Origin: Haplosporangium gracile
Taxonomy: Eukaryota > Mortierellomycota > Mortierellomycetes > Mortierellales > Mortierellaceae
Length of the DNA stretch: 59,618 bases
NCBI GenBank assembly: GCA_015499985.1
Contig: JAAAUF010000121.1
Location: 1 to 59,618 of the forward strand
Reading direction: 5' to 3'
Shown here piece after piece: positions 35,107 through 45,148 of the stretch (position 1 is its first letter; the number at the start of each line of letters is the position of its first letter). The notes under the pieces were generated by a model, which worked only from the letters and a program-made list of their open reading frames with translations, did no database searches and was not told the origin of the DNA. Position numbers and translations under genes: made by a program.

Positions 35107-35724
35107 TCACATATGGGAGATATCGGCGAGGTATCGCTCGGCGACCTTCTCAAGCTCAATTTGAATATCGTCCCCGAGTATAATCATGCGGGACATCTCT
35201 TGCTCCATTGCAGGGATGTAATCGAACATTTCTCGGTGGAGGTCCTTATGAGCCCTTTCGAACTTGACCATGAGGGAGAATAGAGCCGCCTGGATCGGCT
35301 GCTGTGTTGGATCTGCTGCGATCCTGGCCCGGAGATCCGTCAATGTCTGCTTCATCGACATGAAGATGCTCTCCAGTCGCTGAGCCATCGTCGTCAAGAT
35401 CTTAGCAAGCGGAAGATTCCACCTCTCCTGTGCAGCCCTAAGACTGTCTGTGAGGATGGCGACAGCCGTTTCAAACTTGTTCACCTCCCCTAGCATTTCA
35501 TTGATGGCGAACAATTGGAAGTCAAAGTGCGCTTGAATGGCCTGGGGCGAACGTGGAGGCGCCCTTGAGCGTGGAGCTGACGGCGGCAATGCCGTGTATG
35601 GGGGCGGGTCGTCACGCTCTTCTGCTGTCGACGTGAGACGAAGCTTCTGGAGCTGGGCGGTAAATGCCTTGAAGGCGCGGTCAGCCTTGAAGGTTGTAAT
35701 GTTGCTAACTGTTGGGGTTGACAT
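35107..35724 (-). CDS. family A helical protein, copy A3 (unknown function)
   Basis: One exon of 205 codons starts MSTPTVSNITTFKADRAFKA. The N-terminal part contains QLQKLRLTSTAEERDDPPPY, which aligns with the same region of A2. The C-terminal 130 residues are helical (INEMLGEVNKFETAVAILTD, MAQRLESIFMSMKQTLTDLR, ALFSLMVKFERAHKDLHREM). Translation stops with TGA nine bases before a donor-like GTAAGTTATCG, which matches the terminal donor of the sibling genes. In this copy a stop has therefore arisen just before the intron, which becomes part of the 3' UTR. The family is not recognised. Confidence 0.65.
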   Translation of the reverse strand: MSTPTVSNITTFKADRAFKAFTAQLQKLRLTSTAEERDDPPPYTALPPSAPRSRAPPRSPQAIQAHFDFQLFAINEMLGEVNKFETAVAILTDSLRAAQERWNLPLAKILTTMAQRLESIFMSMKQTLTDLRARIAADPTQQPIQAALFSLMVKFERAHKDLHREMFDYIPAMEQEMSRMIILGDDIQIELEKVAERYLADISHM

Positions 35725-35830
35725 GGCTGTTTTTGTCAAGTTGCAAGATTGAAAGCAGTGAGCTAGAGAAAGGTGTGGAGAAAGTTGAGTTGATTCCAAA
35801 ATTAATGATTGTTTTTATCCTTGTTCCTAC

Positions 35831-36050
35831 CGTCAACAATTTTTAGGCCAAGAAGGTTTCTTTTTTGCGAAAGAAACCAGAGATAATTCTGACGTTATAT
35901 TGTATGTAGATAACAAGCAGATAATAGGCAAAGGAAAAAAAAAGGTAAGGTTGTGAGGAAGATGGTGAGAAGGATGTGGAATAAAGTGATGTTTGCTCCT
36001 CTACCAAGAATCAATTTTTTTCCTATTCTCGTTTCCACCGCCACCAAAAT
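35831..36050 (-). promoter_or_regulatory. two copies of the array promoter element upstream of A3
   Basis: A degenerate copy (minus strand AAAAATTGTTGACGG, 35831-35844) lies 107 bp above the A3 start. A better copy (ACATTTTGGTGGCGG, 36040-36050) lies about 315 bp above it and is not attached to any gene of its own. The second may be a leftover of a lost unit. Confidence 0.45.
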
Positions 36051-36451
36051 GTTGTGGCAAATGCATTGCATTTGTCGATATTGACATTTCTTCTTGTTTG
36101 AGTGCTATGGAAATTAAAGAATAAAAAAAAGCTTGAAACACAAAGTGAGGAGACTGGCATGGAGCGCTGGGTGATAAACTAAAATAGACGTAGTGAAGAA
36201 AAGTTAAAGATGTGAAGAATATCACCGATGAAAACCACAACCAACGGCCGAAAAAGCCTCAGCATTAATGATTGTTCCTTTGTGGAATGCGCTAATTGGC
36301 TCATGATCACAACGATGATTTCATTAAACAAATTAAAAAACAAGTGAGGGAGAAGGAGAGAGAAGATGAGTACAGTGAGTTGTGAGACGAAGGCGATTCA
36401 GTTCAATCGCAGGCGATGGTATGGGAAGAAATTGTATGAACGATAGCTTAC

Positions 36452-37192
36452 ATTTCCCATCCTCATCTGGCTGTCGGATTGACGAGCAAGCTGATCGTGT
36501 TCAGCCTGCATGTAGTTCTTAAACGTGTTTACACGGAAAAAAATATCGATACATCGCAGGAGCGTACTTGGCTATTTGCCGTTCTATGTCCCTAAGATCC
36601 CTGTCGAGCGCACCGTCGATGAGCTTCGAACTTCCCGATCCGAGTCTTAATATACACCTGCAGCTGCCATAATCTGGAGCTCGGTCAAGTTCGCTCAAAC
36701 CGCGACAATCAAAAGGTGTTCCTTCCCAAAAGCTGGGCCCTGTTCCTCAGAAGCAGTAGCTGCAACCTGGTAGTCAATCACATTCTTCTTCATCTCGGCC
36801 AGGTGGTCGTTCAGGCAGCGGGTCATCGTGGTGAGAGCCTTGTTTGCAGGTTCGTACAAGATCTTCTCCAGGGCTCCGTGACGCGCGAAAAAGTGGGCCA
36901 TGGTGCTTTCGTTCGTGACGATATCTAGAAAGAGCTTGTCAATTTGCGAAGAGATCTCTTGCCGAAGGAGAGTGGGATGTGAGATGTCTTGGGACAGCGA
37001 CTGCTTCATAGTGTCGGGGTCAACAGTGTCTTCTGACTTCAGATCCAAAGATGAAACTGGTCGCTGTGAAGTCATTTCATGTATGCCTTGGCCAGCAAAG
37101 GCATCTGAGTCCAGTTCCGAGGGTGAGTCTGGTTGCTGAGAGGCCATAGTAGACGCGAGTGTTTTGTCATCAGTTGTAGTTGACGTTGGCAT
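36452..37192 (-). pseudogene. family A gene with frameshifts, copy A4
   Basis: The ATG at 37192 opens 165 codons (MPTSTTTDDKTLASTMASQQ) with helical segments (ISSQIDKLFLDIVTNESTMA, CLNDHLAEMKKNVIDYQVAA), ending at a TGA at 36695. The family C-terminus follows in other frames (DRDLRDIERQIAKYAPAMYR, then VNTFKNYMQAEHDQLARQ), finishing at RMGN followed by the conserved donor GTAAGCTATCG. So the gene is complete in length but shifted at least twice. Sequencing errors at the T-run near 36540 cannot be excluded. A promoter element lies at 37333-37344. Confidence 0.55.
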
Positions 37193-37332
37193 CTTCGGTG
37201 CCTGTGAGCTTTATTTAATGAGTAATGTTATCTTTGAGGATAAAAGAGTAAAGAAGACGTTGATGTCGTTATTAGCGTGAAAGAGATGCTCGATTCATTG
37301 AAGTGCACGACCCTTTAGTTCGCATATCTGCC

Positions 37333-37344
37333 GCCACCAAATTT
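37333..37344 (-). promoter_or_regulatory. shared array promoter element, copy for A4
   Basis: On the minus strand it reads GAAATTTGGTGGCGG, 141 bp upstream of the A4 start. Confidence 0.55.
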
Positions 37345-37830
37345 CACTCAAGACACTGACTGCTTTTGTCATCGCTTTTTCTTCGCGCGCTTCCACGCCA
37401 GGAATTTGAGGGCAGCATTTCCCCCCTTTACAATATCGCTGCTCTTTGTCATATACAGTACAATCAAACGATCGTTTTTCTCTATCTTTTCGTTTTATTT
37501 GGTACGAGGAAAGAAGGTAATGGCGGTTCCCATATGGTGCTGGTGGGGTCTAAAAAAAAGTACATGCTCGTGTCTGTGAATTATTCTTGAGGTGCTCTGT
37601 TGGTTCTGGTAAAGTTAAACTTAAGTCCATACAGCTTTCCATATGACGCCAAATGTGTTTTTTCCTATGCAATAAGAAATAATCCGAGTGTGTATTGTTA
37701 GGACAAGTATGGTTCTTCTTAAAAAAAACGGGGGAACTTTGATCATCTTTTACAAGACAGCGCACAAAGGGGTATTTTTCGAACCATACCCAAAAAAACA
37801 AACAATAATGGCAATCCAATTGTTGTCCTG

Positions 37831-38694
37831 TCACTCGAGGTGAAAAGCATTATGCTGCCAGAGTCCCTTGGTCATAGCCCGCATCCTCCCAACATCCTCC
37901 AGCACATCCCTGAATTGCTCTTTCACCTTCCGATTATCCTGAATCAAATCCCTCAGATGATCCTCAACTAGTCCAGCGTCAATTCGAAGAGACTCAGTGT
38001 GGGTTTCAAGACCAGCATTCTTGCTTCGGATTTGGTCAATCTGGTCTGTCAGCCAATCCATTTGCTCTCCCATGGTATCAATTCCTACTGTTTGTTGATC
38101 GAGTTCCTTGGCAAGCCCTGATATAGAATTGGTAAGATTAATCATAGTCGCCAGGATCTCGTCGAGTACTGTGAAGGAGATGTTGGCGTGTGTACGCGAC
38201 ATGTGCCTCGAATCCGATGCTGCTGCTGCTGCTGCTACCGAAGGCCGGTAAATGGGGGTAGACGAAGACGGTTGGACTGAGGAGTGTCGATAAACCGGAA
38301 AACGAGGCACCGCTCGTCGCCGTCGCTGTTGTTGCTGTTGTTGTTGTTGTTGTCGACGCCCGAAAAGTTGCCTCTTTGGTCGCTTCTTATGAGTAAGAAT
38401 CTGTGCTTCTATCGGCCTGTTGAAGCGAGTGCGGTCACGGTACTTGCAAACCATCTGATGCTGCCGAGGATCCGCCTTGAGAATGGAGGTATGATTACAT
38501 TTAGGGTGTGGGCAGGGGTAATACATCCCGCGGGTAGGGTCTCGCTGGACTTTGAGGGGTGGACGACCGGCGATAGGGTTTGGAATGAAAACGGGTCGTG
38601 GATCGTGATATCGTGTCATATGTGAGGGGATCTGTTTGCTTTTGGGCAACGAACAATTGAAAAAATCCGGACACATAGTCTTTCTTGGCGACAT
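37831..38694 (-). CDS. family B double zinc-finger/coiled-coil protein, copy B1
   Basis: An intronless ORF of 287 residues. Finger 1: C8-x5-C14-x10-H25-x4-H30, within CPDFFNCSLPKSKQ and HMTRYHDPRP. Finger 2: C61-x4-C66-x12-H79-x3-C83, within YPCPHPKCNHTS. Then come a basic linker with a glutamine run and an alanine run, and a C-terminal coiled coil of about 120 residues (ILATMINLTNSISGLAKELD, GEQMDWLTDQIDQIRSKNAG, THTESLRIDAGLVEDHLRDL). No signal peptide is visible. Two fingers plus a coiled coil suggest a dimeric nucleic-acid-binding protein, but I do not recognise the family. The start at 38694 is the first ATG before finger 1; the upstream in-frame codons are leader-like. A TGACGTG/T-tract element lies at 38865-38880. 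Confidence 0.7.
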   Translation of the reverse strand: MSPRKTMCPDFFNCSLPKSKQIPSHMTRYHDPRPVFIPNPIAGRPPLKVQRDPTRGMYYPCPHPKCNHTSILKADPRQHQMVCKYRDRTRFNRPIEAQILTHKKRPKRQLFGRRQQQQQQQQQRRRRAVPRFPVYRHSSVQPSSSTPIYRPSVAAAAAASDSRHMSRTHANISFTVLDEILATMINLTNSISGLAKELDQQTVGIDTMGEQMDWLTDQIDQIRSKNAGLETHTESLRIDAGLVEDHLRDLIQDNRKVKEQFRDVLEDVGRMRAMTKGLWQHNAFHLE

Positions 38695-38864
38695 TGCTGT
38701 TGTTTTTCGTGGTCTGACTGTTGGAAGGAGGGGAGGGGGTGAGGAGAGGTCAAAGGAGAGCGGGTAAGTGTTGTGAGGAAGGAGTGCGTTTTGATGTGAA
38801 AGGCGAAAAATGCAAAAAGGGAGCGTGCAAATAATTATGAAGAATGGACACATGAAAAAACACG

Positions 38865-38880
38865 TCACACGAACCCCTGA
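38865..38880 (-). promoter_or_regulatory. TGACGTG/T-tract element of family B, copy for B1
   Basis: On the minus strand it reads GTGTGACGTGTTTTTT, 171 bp upstream of the B1 start. The GGTGGC element is degenerate here (AATTC near 38881). Confidence 0.55.
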
Positions 38881-39118
38881 ATTTAGTTGTTCCACGACTA
38901 TCTTGCCTGCAGTTCAAAAGTCTTCTTTCAACAAGCCTTCGCTTTTACTGGTTTATACAAGATGACAGCCCTATGTGTCAACACATGGAATGTATGATTA
39001 ACGATTTTGTGCCTTTTGTGAAATACAGCAAATGTGAGGCACAAAGTGAGCTAACAACAGAAATGTGGCCTTTTCGCATCTTACTTTGCACAGAACTTGC
39101 CCCTCGACTCTCCACGCC

Positions 39119-40015
39119 TCACCGTTCCAGATACTTGACACTCGAAACCACCTTCTCAATCTCTTCACTCACACCCTTGAAATTCTCCTTGACCCTCCGA
39201 TTATCCTGAAGCAAATCGCCCACGCAATCCTCTACCAATCCCATGTTGATCCGCATCGACTCGACATCTGCCTCCAAATTCGCATTACGGTTGCGGACCT
39301 CGTATATCTGCGCCACCAACCAATCCATTCGCTCGCCCGTCTCATCAATCCTTTCCGTCTGTTCGTCCAGTTGTTTGGTAAATTCTGAAACAGCGCTGGT
39401 GACTTGGCTCATTGCCTTCAGAACCTGATCGAGCGTAGCAGAAGAAGGAGCAGAAGGGGCGGAAGCGACAATGGTGGCGGCATTGTTGATGTTGATAGCG
39501 GCCATGGTTGTGGAAATGATGATGGGTCCGGTAGAAGGGATGTTCGAGTCCGTGTCCGATACTTCTGGTGAAGAATGGGAGGTAAGCGACGGAGAAGGTG
39601 ACGACGAGTCTTGTTCAGTATAACTGCGCCGGAGTAGAAGAGAACTTTGGCGCTGACTACGTAGTCGCTGTATTGGTTGTTTCGACCGTCCATGGGTAAC
39701 GGCTGTGATGTTTGTCGTGGTAGCTTGACGACCTGAATGTAGGAAATGACAATTCCTAAAATGACGTTTGGCATTACTTGTGGTTATCGTAGTATGATCG
39801 CAGTCTGGGTGGGAACAGGAAAACAGCATCCCGTGGTTAGGGTCGCGGTGGAGTTGAACGGACGGGCGGTTCGGGTCACGACTATGTAGCAAAAGGGGTT
39901 CCGGATCGTGATATGACCGTATATGATCGGGATTTTGTTTGCGCTTGGGCAGGGAGCAATTGTAAAAGTCGATGCACACTGGTGGCCGACCTGGGACTCC
40001 TCGTTTCCTGGACAT
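39119..40015 (-). CDS. family B double zinc-finger/coiled-coil protein, copy B2
   Basis: An intronless ORF of 298 residues starts MSRKRGVPGRPPVCIDFYNC. Finger 1: C14-x5-C20-x10-H31-x4-H36. Finger 2: FSCSHPDCDHTT...RHFRNC, with the same C-x4-C-x12-H-x3-C spacing as B1. A Ser-rich linker follows, then a coiled coil (LDQVLKAMSQVTSAVSEFTK, QLDEQTERIDETGERMDWLV, NANLEADVESMRINMGLVED). Finger cysteines and histidines are all intact. The upstream region has both promoter modules: TGACGTG at 40116-40132 and GGTGGC at 40158-40170. The function is unknown; it is likely nuclear by composition (inference). Confidence 0.7.
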   Translation of the reverse strand: MSRKRGVPGRPPVCIDFYNCSLPKRKQNPDHIRSYHDPEPLLLHSRDPNRPSVQLHRDPNHGMLFSCSHPDCDHTTITTSNAKRHFRNCHFLHSGRQATTTNITAVTHGRSKQPIQRLRSQRQSSLLLRRSYTEQDSSSPSPSLTSHSSPEVSDTDSNIPSTGPIIISTTMAAININNAATIVASAPSAPSSATLDQVLKAMSQVTSAVSEFTKQLDEQTERIDETGERMDWLVAQIYEVRNRNANLEADVESMRINMGLVEDCVGDLLQDNRRVKENFKGVSEEIEKVVSSVKYLER

Positions 40016-40115
40016 GAGGTTTCTCGCTTGTTTGAGTGAAAGAGGTGTTGAATAATAAGAGGTTTGGTTGTAAACAGAAAACAAAAAAATGGCATGCAAT
40101 AAAATATTGGAAATT

Positions 40116-40170
40116 AAAAAAAGCACGTCACGCGTCATTAACACATTGTGGATTCTCGCCACCAAAATTT
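40116..40170 (-). promoter_or_regulatory. two-part array promoter module, copy for B2
   Basis: On the minus strand AAATTTTGGTGGC (40170-40158) is followed after about 25 bases by CGTGACGTGCTTTTTTT. This is the clearest full copy of the module, 105-155 bp upstream of the B2 start. Confidence 0.65.
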
Positions 40171-40384
40171 AAACATAGTGGCCGTGCCTGGCGCCCATGA
40201 TAGACGAAGCCCGCCATAAACAAGAAGCCTTTTATGCAGTAGTAAATAAGAAGACACAGCAAAATGTGTGGGAGCGACTTGTTATTTTATTTAGTTTTTA
40301 TCCAAAAAAAAAAAATCGACTTTGAGAGGGAAGGGGGCGAAATAAACAAATCAAATAAGAAAAATGGAAGCACAAAGGCGCAAC

Positions 40385-41293
40385 TCAAAAGTAAAAATTA
40401 CTTTGGCGTCCACGATCCTTGAACGCCAAGCTAACTCTGCCTACATCCTCTCGTGCGCCCCTAAGATGCCCCTTCATCTTTTGATTATCCTGCAGCATAT
40501 CACCCAAATGATCCTCGACCAAGCCCAAGTCGTTGCGGAGTGACTCTGTGTGCGCATCTAGACTTGCGTTCTGCGTCCGGATTTCGTCGATTTGTTCTGC
40601 CAGCCATTCCATTTGCTCGTTCATCTTGCCAATTGTTTGTGTCTGTGTGTTGAGTCGCTTATTGAGTTGAGTCACAGTATCGGCGAGTTGCTGCAGGCCT
40701 GATAGGACCTGGTTTAGAGTTGCGTTGGAGACGTCGTTGGTGGATGCGGGAGGAGGGGAAGGAGTACGAGGAGCAACAGGGGGAGGAGTATGGTCGAAAA
40801 TGGACCCTGAGGACGCCGACGACGTCGAAGCAGCCCGCACTGAGGAAGTTTTCCGGAGAGAGGAGGATGACGGGCGACCGATCCGATCGCGAGAGACAAT
40901 AGTTTGGTTGGAGATTCGTCGCTTTGACCTGACAGACCGGGGTGATGCAGCAGTAGCGGCGACAGCAGTGAATGAGGAAGCTGATGATGACGACGAGGAG
41001 AGCTTGGACTTTGCAGCACGCAAGACATCTCGCTTGATGTACTTACAATGCCTCAGATGCTGATACGGACCGCTCCTCAGAATAGACGAATGGTCGCACT
41101 CGGGGTGAGGGCAGGGGAAGAACATTTTGCGGCGAGGGTCACGATGAATCACAATAGGTTTGCCGCCGTCAAGGGGGTTGGCGAGTTCTATGGGTCTGGG
41201 GTCGTGGTAAATCGTCATGTGCTTGGTATCCTGCTGGTTCTTGGGTAGCGAGCAGTTGAAGTAGTCCATGCATATGCTTTGTCCGTTCTTCAT
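40385..41293 (-). CDS. family B double zinc-finger/coiled-coil protein, copy B3
   Basis: An intronless ORF of 302 residues starts MKNGQSICMDYFNCSLPKNQ. Finger 1: C8-x5-C14-x10-H25-x4-H30. Finger 2: FPCPHPECDHSS...QHLRHC. A Ser/Arg/Thr-rich linker of about 110 residues follows, then the coiled coil (LNQVLSGLQQLADTVTQLNK, GKMNEQMEWLAEQIDEIRTQ, NASLDAHTESLRNDLGLVED). All zinc ligands are intact. The 76 in-frame codons upstream of the chosen ATG are leader-like and include the promoter modules, so they are unlikely to be coding. Unknown family; best regarded as one intact member of the array. Confidence 0.7.
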   Translation of the reverse strand: MKNGQSICMDYFNCSLPKNQQDTKHMTIYHDPRPIELANPLDGGKPIVIHRDPRRKMFFPCPHPECDHSSILRSGPYQHLRHCKYIKRDVLRAAKSKLSSSSSSASSFTAVAATAASPRSVRSKRRISNQTIVSRDRIGRPSSSSLRKTSSVRAASTSSASSGSIFDHTPPPVAPRTPSPPPASTNDVSNATLNQVLSGLQQLADTVTQLNKRLNTQTQTIGKMNEQMEWLAEQIDEIRTQNASLDAHTESLRNDLGLVEDHLGDMLQDNQKMKGHLRGAREDVGRVSLAFKDRGRQSNFYF

Positions 41294-41488
41294 AGTGGCG
41301 ATATCTTGTTGAACGATGGTGATGGTTGGAGATGGTTGTTGTTGCCGAAAAGTGTATGATTGACGAGGTACGGGGACGTTGAAGAGGGGTGAGAAGAAGA
41401 GAACAGACGCGGACGTTGAGAGGAGAAGGGTGTTCGTGTGGAATTGGCGCGAAAGAGGGGAAAAAAGGCGCATGTAAATATTAGAATC

Positions 41489-41540
41489 AAAAAGCACGTC
41501 ACAAAAATGACACTGTGTCACTTTGCCACTAAAATTGAAA
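41489..41540 (-). promoter_or_regulatory. two-part array promoter module, copy for B3
   Basis: On the minus strand CAATTTTAGTGGC is followed after about 20 bases by TGTGACGTGCTTTTTG. The order and spacing are as at B2, about 200-230 bp upstream of the B3 start. Confidence 0.6.
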
Positions 41541-41694
41541 TCTGATATATTTGGTCACTGATCGTTTCTACCTTGCTTCTCAACCGGCAGTAATGAGGTT
41601 CCTCGTCTTGACGGGTAGTCGAGCAAACCCTACCGCAGAGTTAAGTCAGAACATCAGTAACCCTTGTAGGCTTACTTACGTATTTTTATTACTA

Positions 41695-42488
41695 TTATTT
41701 AAAATCACCAAACACGACATCCAATAACGAATTCTCAAAGTAAAATGCTGAGTATCTAAAGCAACGGTAGATGGCACCTTGTTGTCGCTGATATCGATTA
41801 TATCTGAACCTGAGACCAACCTTCCCAATATCCTCTCGAATGCCCCTCATCTGCTCCTTGATCTTGCGGTTATCCTGAAGCAATTCACCCAGATGATCCT
41901 CCACCAGTCCTGCATCGATGCGAAGAGACTCACTATGTGCATCCAGACTTGCGCTCTGCGTCCATATCTCGCCCAACCTGATCCCTCAACTACTTCATAT
42001 GCTCGTGCATCCTGTCAACGCTCATTCTTTGTCCTTTCAGTCGCTTGCTCAGTCCTGTAACAGTGTCGGTTATGTGGTCTATGCATCTCAGGATTTGGTC
42101 TAGAGAGCACTGGCGGAGAAAGTGCTGTTGTCGTGGATGATGATATTGTTGTTAATTTTCCTAGAAGAGGAATAGACCGAATACGTTCCTAACAACTGGG
42201 CAGTAGACACAGCTGGGGGAGCTGATTTGACCGAGGGTCGATCGACTTTACGACGAGAAGAGAGGGATCCATGCTTAAGCTTAATTTTCTATATTTTCTG
42301 CGCAGGTCGAGGCAGGGCAACAGCAGCAGCAGTGGTGGCACTAGTAGGCCGGTGACCCCGCCTGGCAAACTTGCAATGATTATGATGCTGGTGGGGTCTG
42401 CTCCTCAGGATCAATATGTGATCACAGTCAGGGTGAGAGTACGGAAAAAGTAGTTGGTGCACATGGGTGGTCTTTGGTCGTTTTTCAT
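41695..42488 (-). pseudogene. family B pseudogene, copy B4
   Basis: The ATG at 42488 begins MKNDQRPPMCTNYF as in B3. The sequence then jumps directly to the second finger in another frame (YSHPDCDHILILRSRPHQHH), so finger 1 after its first cysteine and the segment up to finger 2 have been deleted. A stop ends this frame after PRPAQKI. The coiled-coil end is still readable from 41976 (WTQSASLDAHSESLRIDAGL, VEDHLGELLQDNRKIKEQMR) to a stop at 41695. The gene cannot make a full protein. Confidence 0.6.
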
Positions 42489-42701
42489 GGTGTGTTGTTG
42501 TTGTTGTTGGTTGCGAGAGAATGAGTGGTTGGATAATTGACGAAGAAAGGGCGTGCGGGGAAAGAAGAGGAAGGGGGTTAAGGGAGAAGAAGTTGCATTG
42601 ATGGCTGTAAAAATGGGGTCAAGAATGGGGGAAAATGTCACATGAGCAAATGATGCGCACGCCAATTGTCAGTGCACTTTTTCGTAACGCTTTGTTACAC
42701 T

Positions 42702-42717
42702 GCCACCAAACTTGAAA
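42702..42717 (-). promoter_or_regulatory. shared array promoter element, copy for B4
   Basis: On the minus strand it reads TTTCAAGTTTGGTGGC, about 214 bp upstream of the B4 start. The TGACGTG part is decayed here. Confidence 0.5.
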
Positions 42718-42851
42718 TCGGAGGATAACAAGGGGCCTTTTCATTCATAAAATGTCCCCCCCCCCCCCCCTTTTGTTACTACCCCTATTCTCTCTGCTAT
42801 ATCTTTATCTTGGGCTTAGCCGACTTTTCCTATTGAAATATATGTATGTCA

Positions 42852-43679
42852 TCAAGACTCCCTGCCTCTATAGCCTATTCTTCCAAGGTCCGACCGCATT
42901 CCCTTCAACCGCCTCCTCACATTGCGATTGTCCTGGACCAAACCTTCCATATGCCTCTTCATCCTGCCCGTCTCCCTCTGAAAAGAATCTGTATGCACCG
43001 CTAGACTCGCGTGATGACTCCGAATCTCATCAACCTCCTCGGTCAGTCGCTCCATGTGCTCGTTCATCTTCTGGACCCTCCTTGCCCGCCTGTCGAGTTG
43101 TTCGCTCAATCCTGCAACTGCGCTAGTGAGTTGACTCATTGTCGCCAAAAGTTAAGCAGTGGTTGTATTATCCAATGCTACAGTGGTGCTGCATAAGAAG
43201 GAGAAGCATCGTTTGAGTCCGATCTCGCAGGCAAGTGGCGGGGGGCAAAAGAGCGAGACAAGGATGAGTGTAGATATCGACCTACGTACGGACGATGGGG
43301 GAGATCAAGACTTTGACGGCGGCAATGCCGCTGCCTTGACTGTGTCAATCGTCACTGGATTGAAACAATTGTGAAGTTTGTAGTGGGATGACCACCGGCG
43401 AGGCCCAGCCTACAAGTTCTACCGGATATTGTCTCTGGTAATAGATGTATGATCGCACTCAAGATGGAGACAGACAAAGTGCATGCCCCGGTTTGGGCTT
43501 CGATGGAGTTGGATATGGAGTTGAATAGGCAAAAGAGCTGAGTTGTTGTTTGCTGCCAAAACGAGTAGCGGTTTGTGATATTCATGTATGTGTTTCTCCA
43601 TTTGTCTGTCGTCGATGGCGGCAAAGGAGCAGTGAGAGAAGTCCATACAGGCTGCTGGTTTTCCGGTTGGCTTTGGCAT
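42852..43679 (-). pseudogene. family B pseudogene, copy B5
   Basis: The ATG at 43679 gives MPKPTGKPAACMDFSHCSF with finger 1 (C-x5-C-x12-H-x4-H) and finger 2 up to HLECDHTSITRDNIR. A TAG and a second TAG then interrupt before the last ligands. The coiled-coil half is intact from 43148 to 42852 (MSQLTSAVAGLSEQLDRRAR, VDEIRSHHASLAVHTDSFQR). It is closest to B6 in wording (HTSITRD, RSHHASL versus RSHNASL). Only the linker and the end of finger 2 are damaged. Confidence 0.6.
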
Positions 43680-43853
43680 TATGTCTGCAGTAAGTGTGGT
43701 AAGGGAGGATTGGCTTGGCGAAGGAGAGAAGTTTATGTTGCAGGAAATGGTTGGTTTGCACAGCAAGAAGGCGTTGAAGTAGTGTGAAGTGAAGGCAAGG
43801 AAGAAGGGGAAATGAGGTTGGAAGGTGATAAAGACGATGTAAAATAATCGGCA

Positions 43854-43893
43854 CAAAAAACACGTCACACGCCTTTTACTTAATTTTGTCACA
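43854..43893 (-). promoter_or_regulatory. TGACGTG/T-tract element of family B, copy for B5
   Basis: On the minus strand it reads GTGTGACGTGTTTTTTG. A degenerate GGTGGC element (GTGACAAAATTA) lies just upstream. It is about 180 bp above the B5 start. Confidence 0.5.
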
Positions 43894-44056
43894 TCATCAT
43901 GTACATGCCACTCCAATGCATTAAGGCATAATCTTGCCAACAAATTGGCCTCGTCCACTTTTCCAATGCCTAATTTGTTACCTAGCCCATTATATTCCGT
44001 CACGGCCATTATTTTTATCATATGCCACGTCTCATAATCCAGCGCTTTATTATTAC

Positions 44057-44995
44057 TCATCGATACTCTGTACTCCCAGAAGAACCTATCCGTCCAAGAT
44101 CCGACCGCACCCCTCTCGTCCGCCCCCTCACATCTTGATTATCCTGAACCAAACCCTCCATCCGCCTCTCGACCGTACCCATCTCCCTCCTCAGAGAATT
44201 TGTATGCACCTCTAGGCTCGCGTTGTGGCTTCGAATATCATCCACTTGGTCGGTTAACCAAACCATCTGCCCACCCATCTTTTTAATTCTCCTTGCCCGC
44301 TTGTTGAGTTGCCTGTTCAGTTCTGTAAGAGCATTGGTGAGATGATTCATGGTCGCCAGCAGTTGGGTAGTATTTGCATCAGCTGAGGTAGTGGTGGTAG
44401 TGGCGGTAGTGGGGACAGCGGCGGTGGTGGCAGTGGTGCGTCCGGGAGGAGGATGGTCCGAATCCGAATCTGCGGGCAGGGAACGAGAGGCAGCCGAGCG
44501 AGATGAGGACGCGCGTCGGTCGATATTATGACGGCGGAGGGGAAATGGGCTTCGTCGTGGGCTCTGTCGCTGAACTTGTCGCCAGTTTTTCTGTTCTGGT
44601 CGTTGTTGCACAGTCTCTATTGGTCGTTGTTGCGTTATCTCCACTGGTCGTCGCAGAGCCGCAGAGGAGATGGAAATGGCGGAAGCGGATCGGGAACCAG
44701 CATGGAGCAGCATACAACTCCTATAATGACGCCCGGCACTGTCCCTGGTTATCGAGGTATGGACGCAGTCCGGATGGAGACAGGAAAAATACATTTCCTT
44801 GTTAGGGTTGCGAGAGATTTGAACAGACGGCCGAGTAGAGTTATTGCTGTCGTCGTCGATTAGAAGGGGTTCCGGGTCGTGGTATTCTCGTTGGTGGGTC
44901 TCGATTTGGCGTGCGTTCTTGCCAACGAAGGTGCAGGTGAAGAAGCTTGAACAGGCGGGTTTCTTTCCTCGTTTCTTTGTTTCGGTTGCTTCCAT
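44057..44995 (-). CDS. family B double zinc-finger/coiled-coil protein, copy B6
   Basis: An intronless ORF of 312 residues starts MEATETKKRGKKPACSSFFT. Finger 1: C-x5-C-x12-H-x4-H (two residues longer than in B1-B3), ending in HQREYHDPEP. Finger 2: FSCLHPDCVHTS...RHYRSC. The linker is rich in Gln, Arg, Ser and Thr. The coiled coil includes LLATMNHLTNALTELNRQLN, KMGGQMVWLTDQVDDIRSHN and ASLEVHTNSLRREMGTVERR. All zinc ligands are intact. It forms a sub-branch with B5. The TGACG and GTGGC modules lie at 45149-45195. Unknown family. Confidence 0.7.
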   Translation of the reverse strand: MEATETKKRGKKPACSSFFTCTFVGKNARQIETHQREYHDPEPLLIDDDSNNSTRPSVQISRNPNKEMYFSCLHPDCVHTSITRDSAGRHYRSCMLLHAGSRSASAISISSAALRRPVEITQQRPIETVQQRPEQKNWRQVQRQSPRRSPFPLRRHNIDRRASSSRSAASRSLPADSDSDHPPPGRTTATTAAVPTTATTTTTSADANTTQLLATMNHLTNALTELNRQLNKRARRIKKMGGQMVWLTDQVDDIRSHNASLEVHTNSLRREMGTVERRMEGLVQDNQDVRGRTRGVRSDLGRIGSSGSTEYR

Positions 44996-45148
44996 GGCGG
45001 ATTTCTTGTTTAGGAGGTGGGAGGGGGGAAGGGGAGGTGAAGAGAGAGAGAGAGGCGTTGTAGGAACTGGGTGAGTTTGTGGTGAAGGCGTCAGAAATGG
45101 AGAAGGGGAAGAGTGTAATGTTTTTTTAAGCTCTTAAATAATAAGGTC

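Noticed and set aside
44349..44863. Plus-strand ORFs antisense to family B copy B6
   Set aside because: Low-complexity mirror of the Thr/Ala linker; the zinc-finger frame on the minus strand is clearly the real one.
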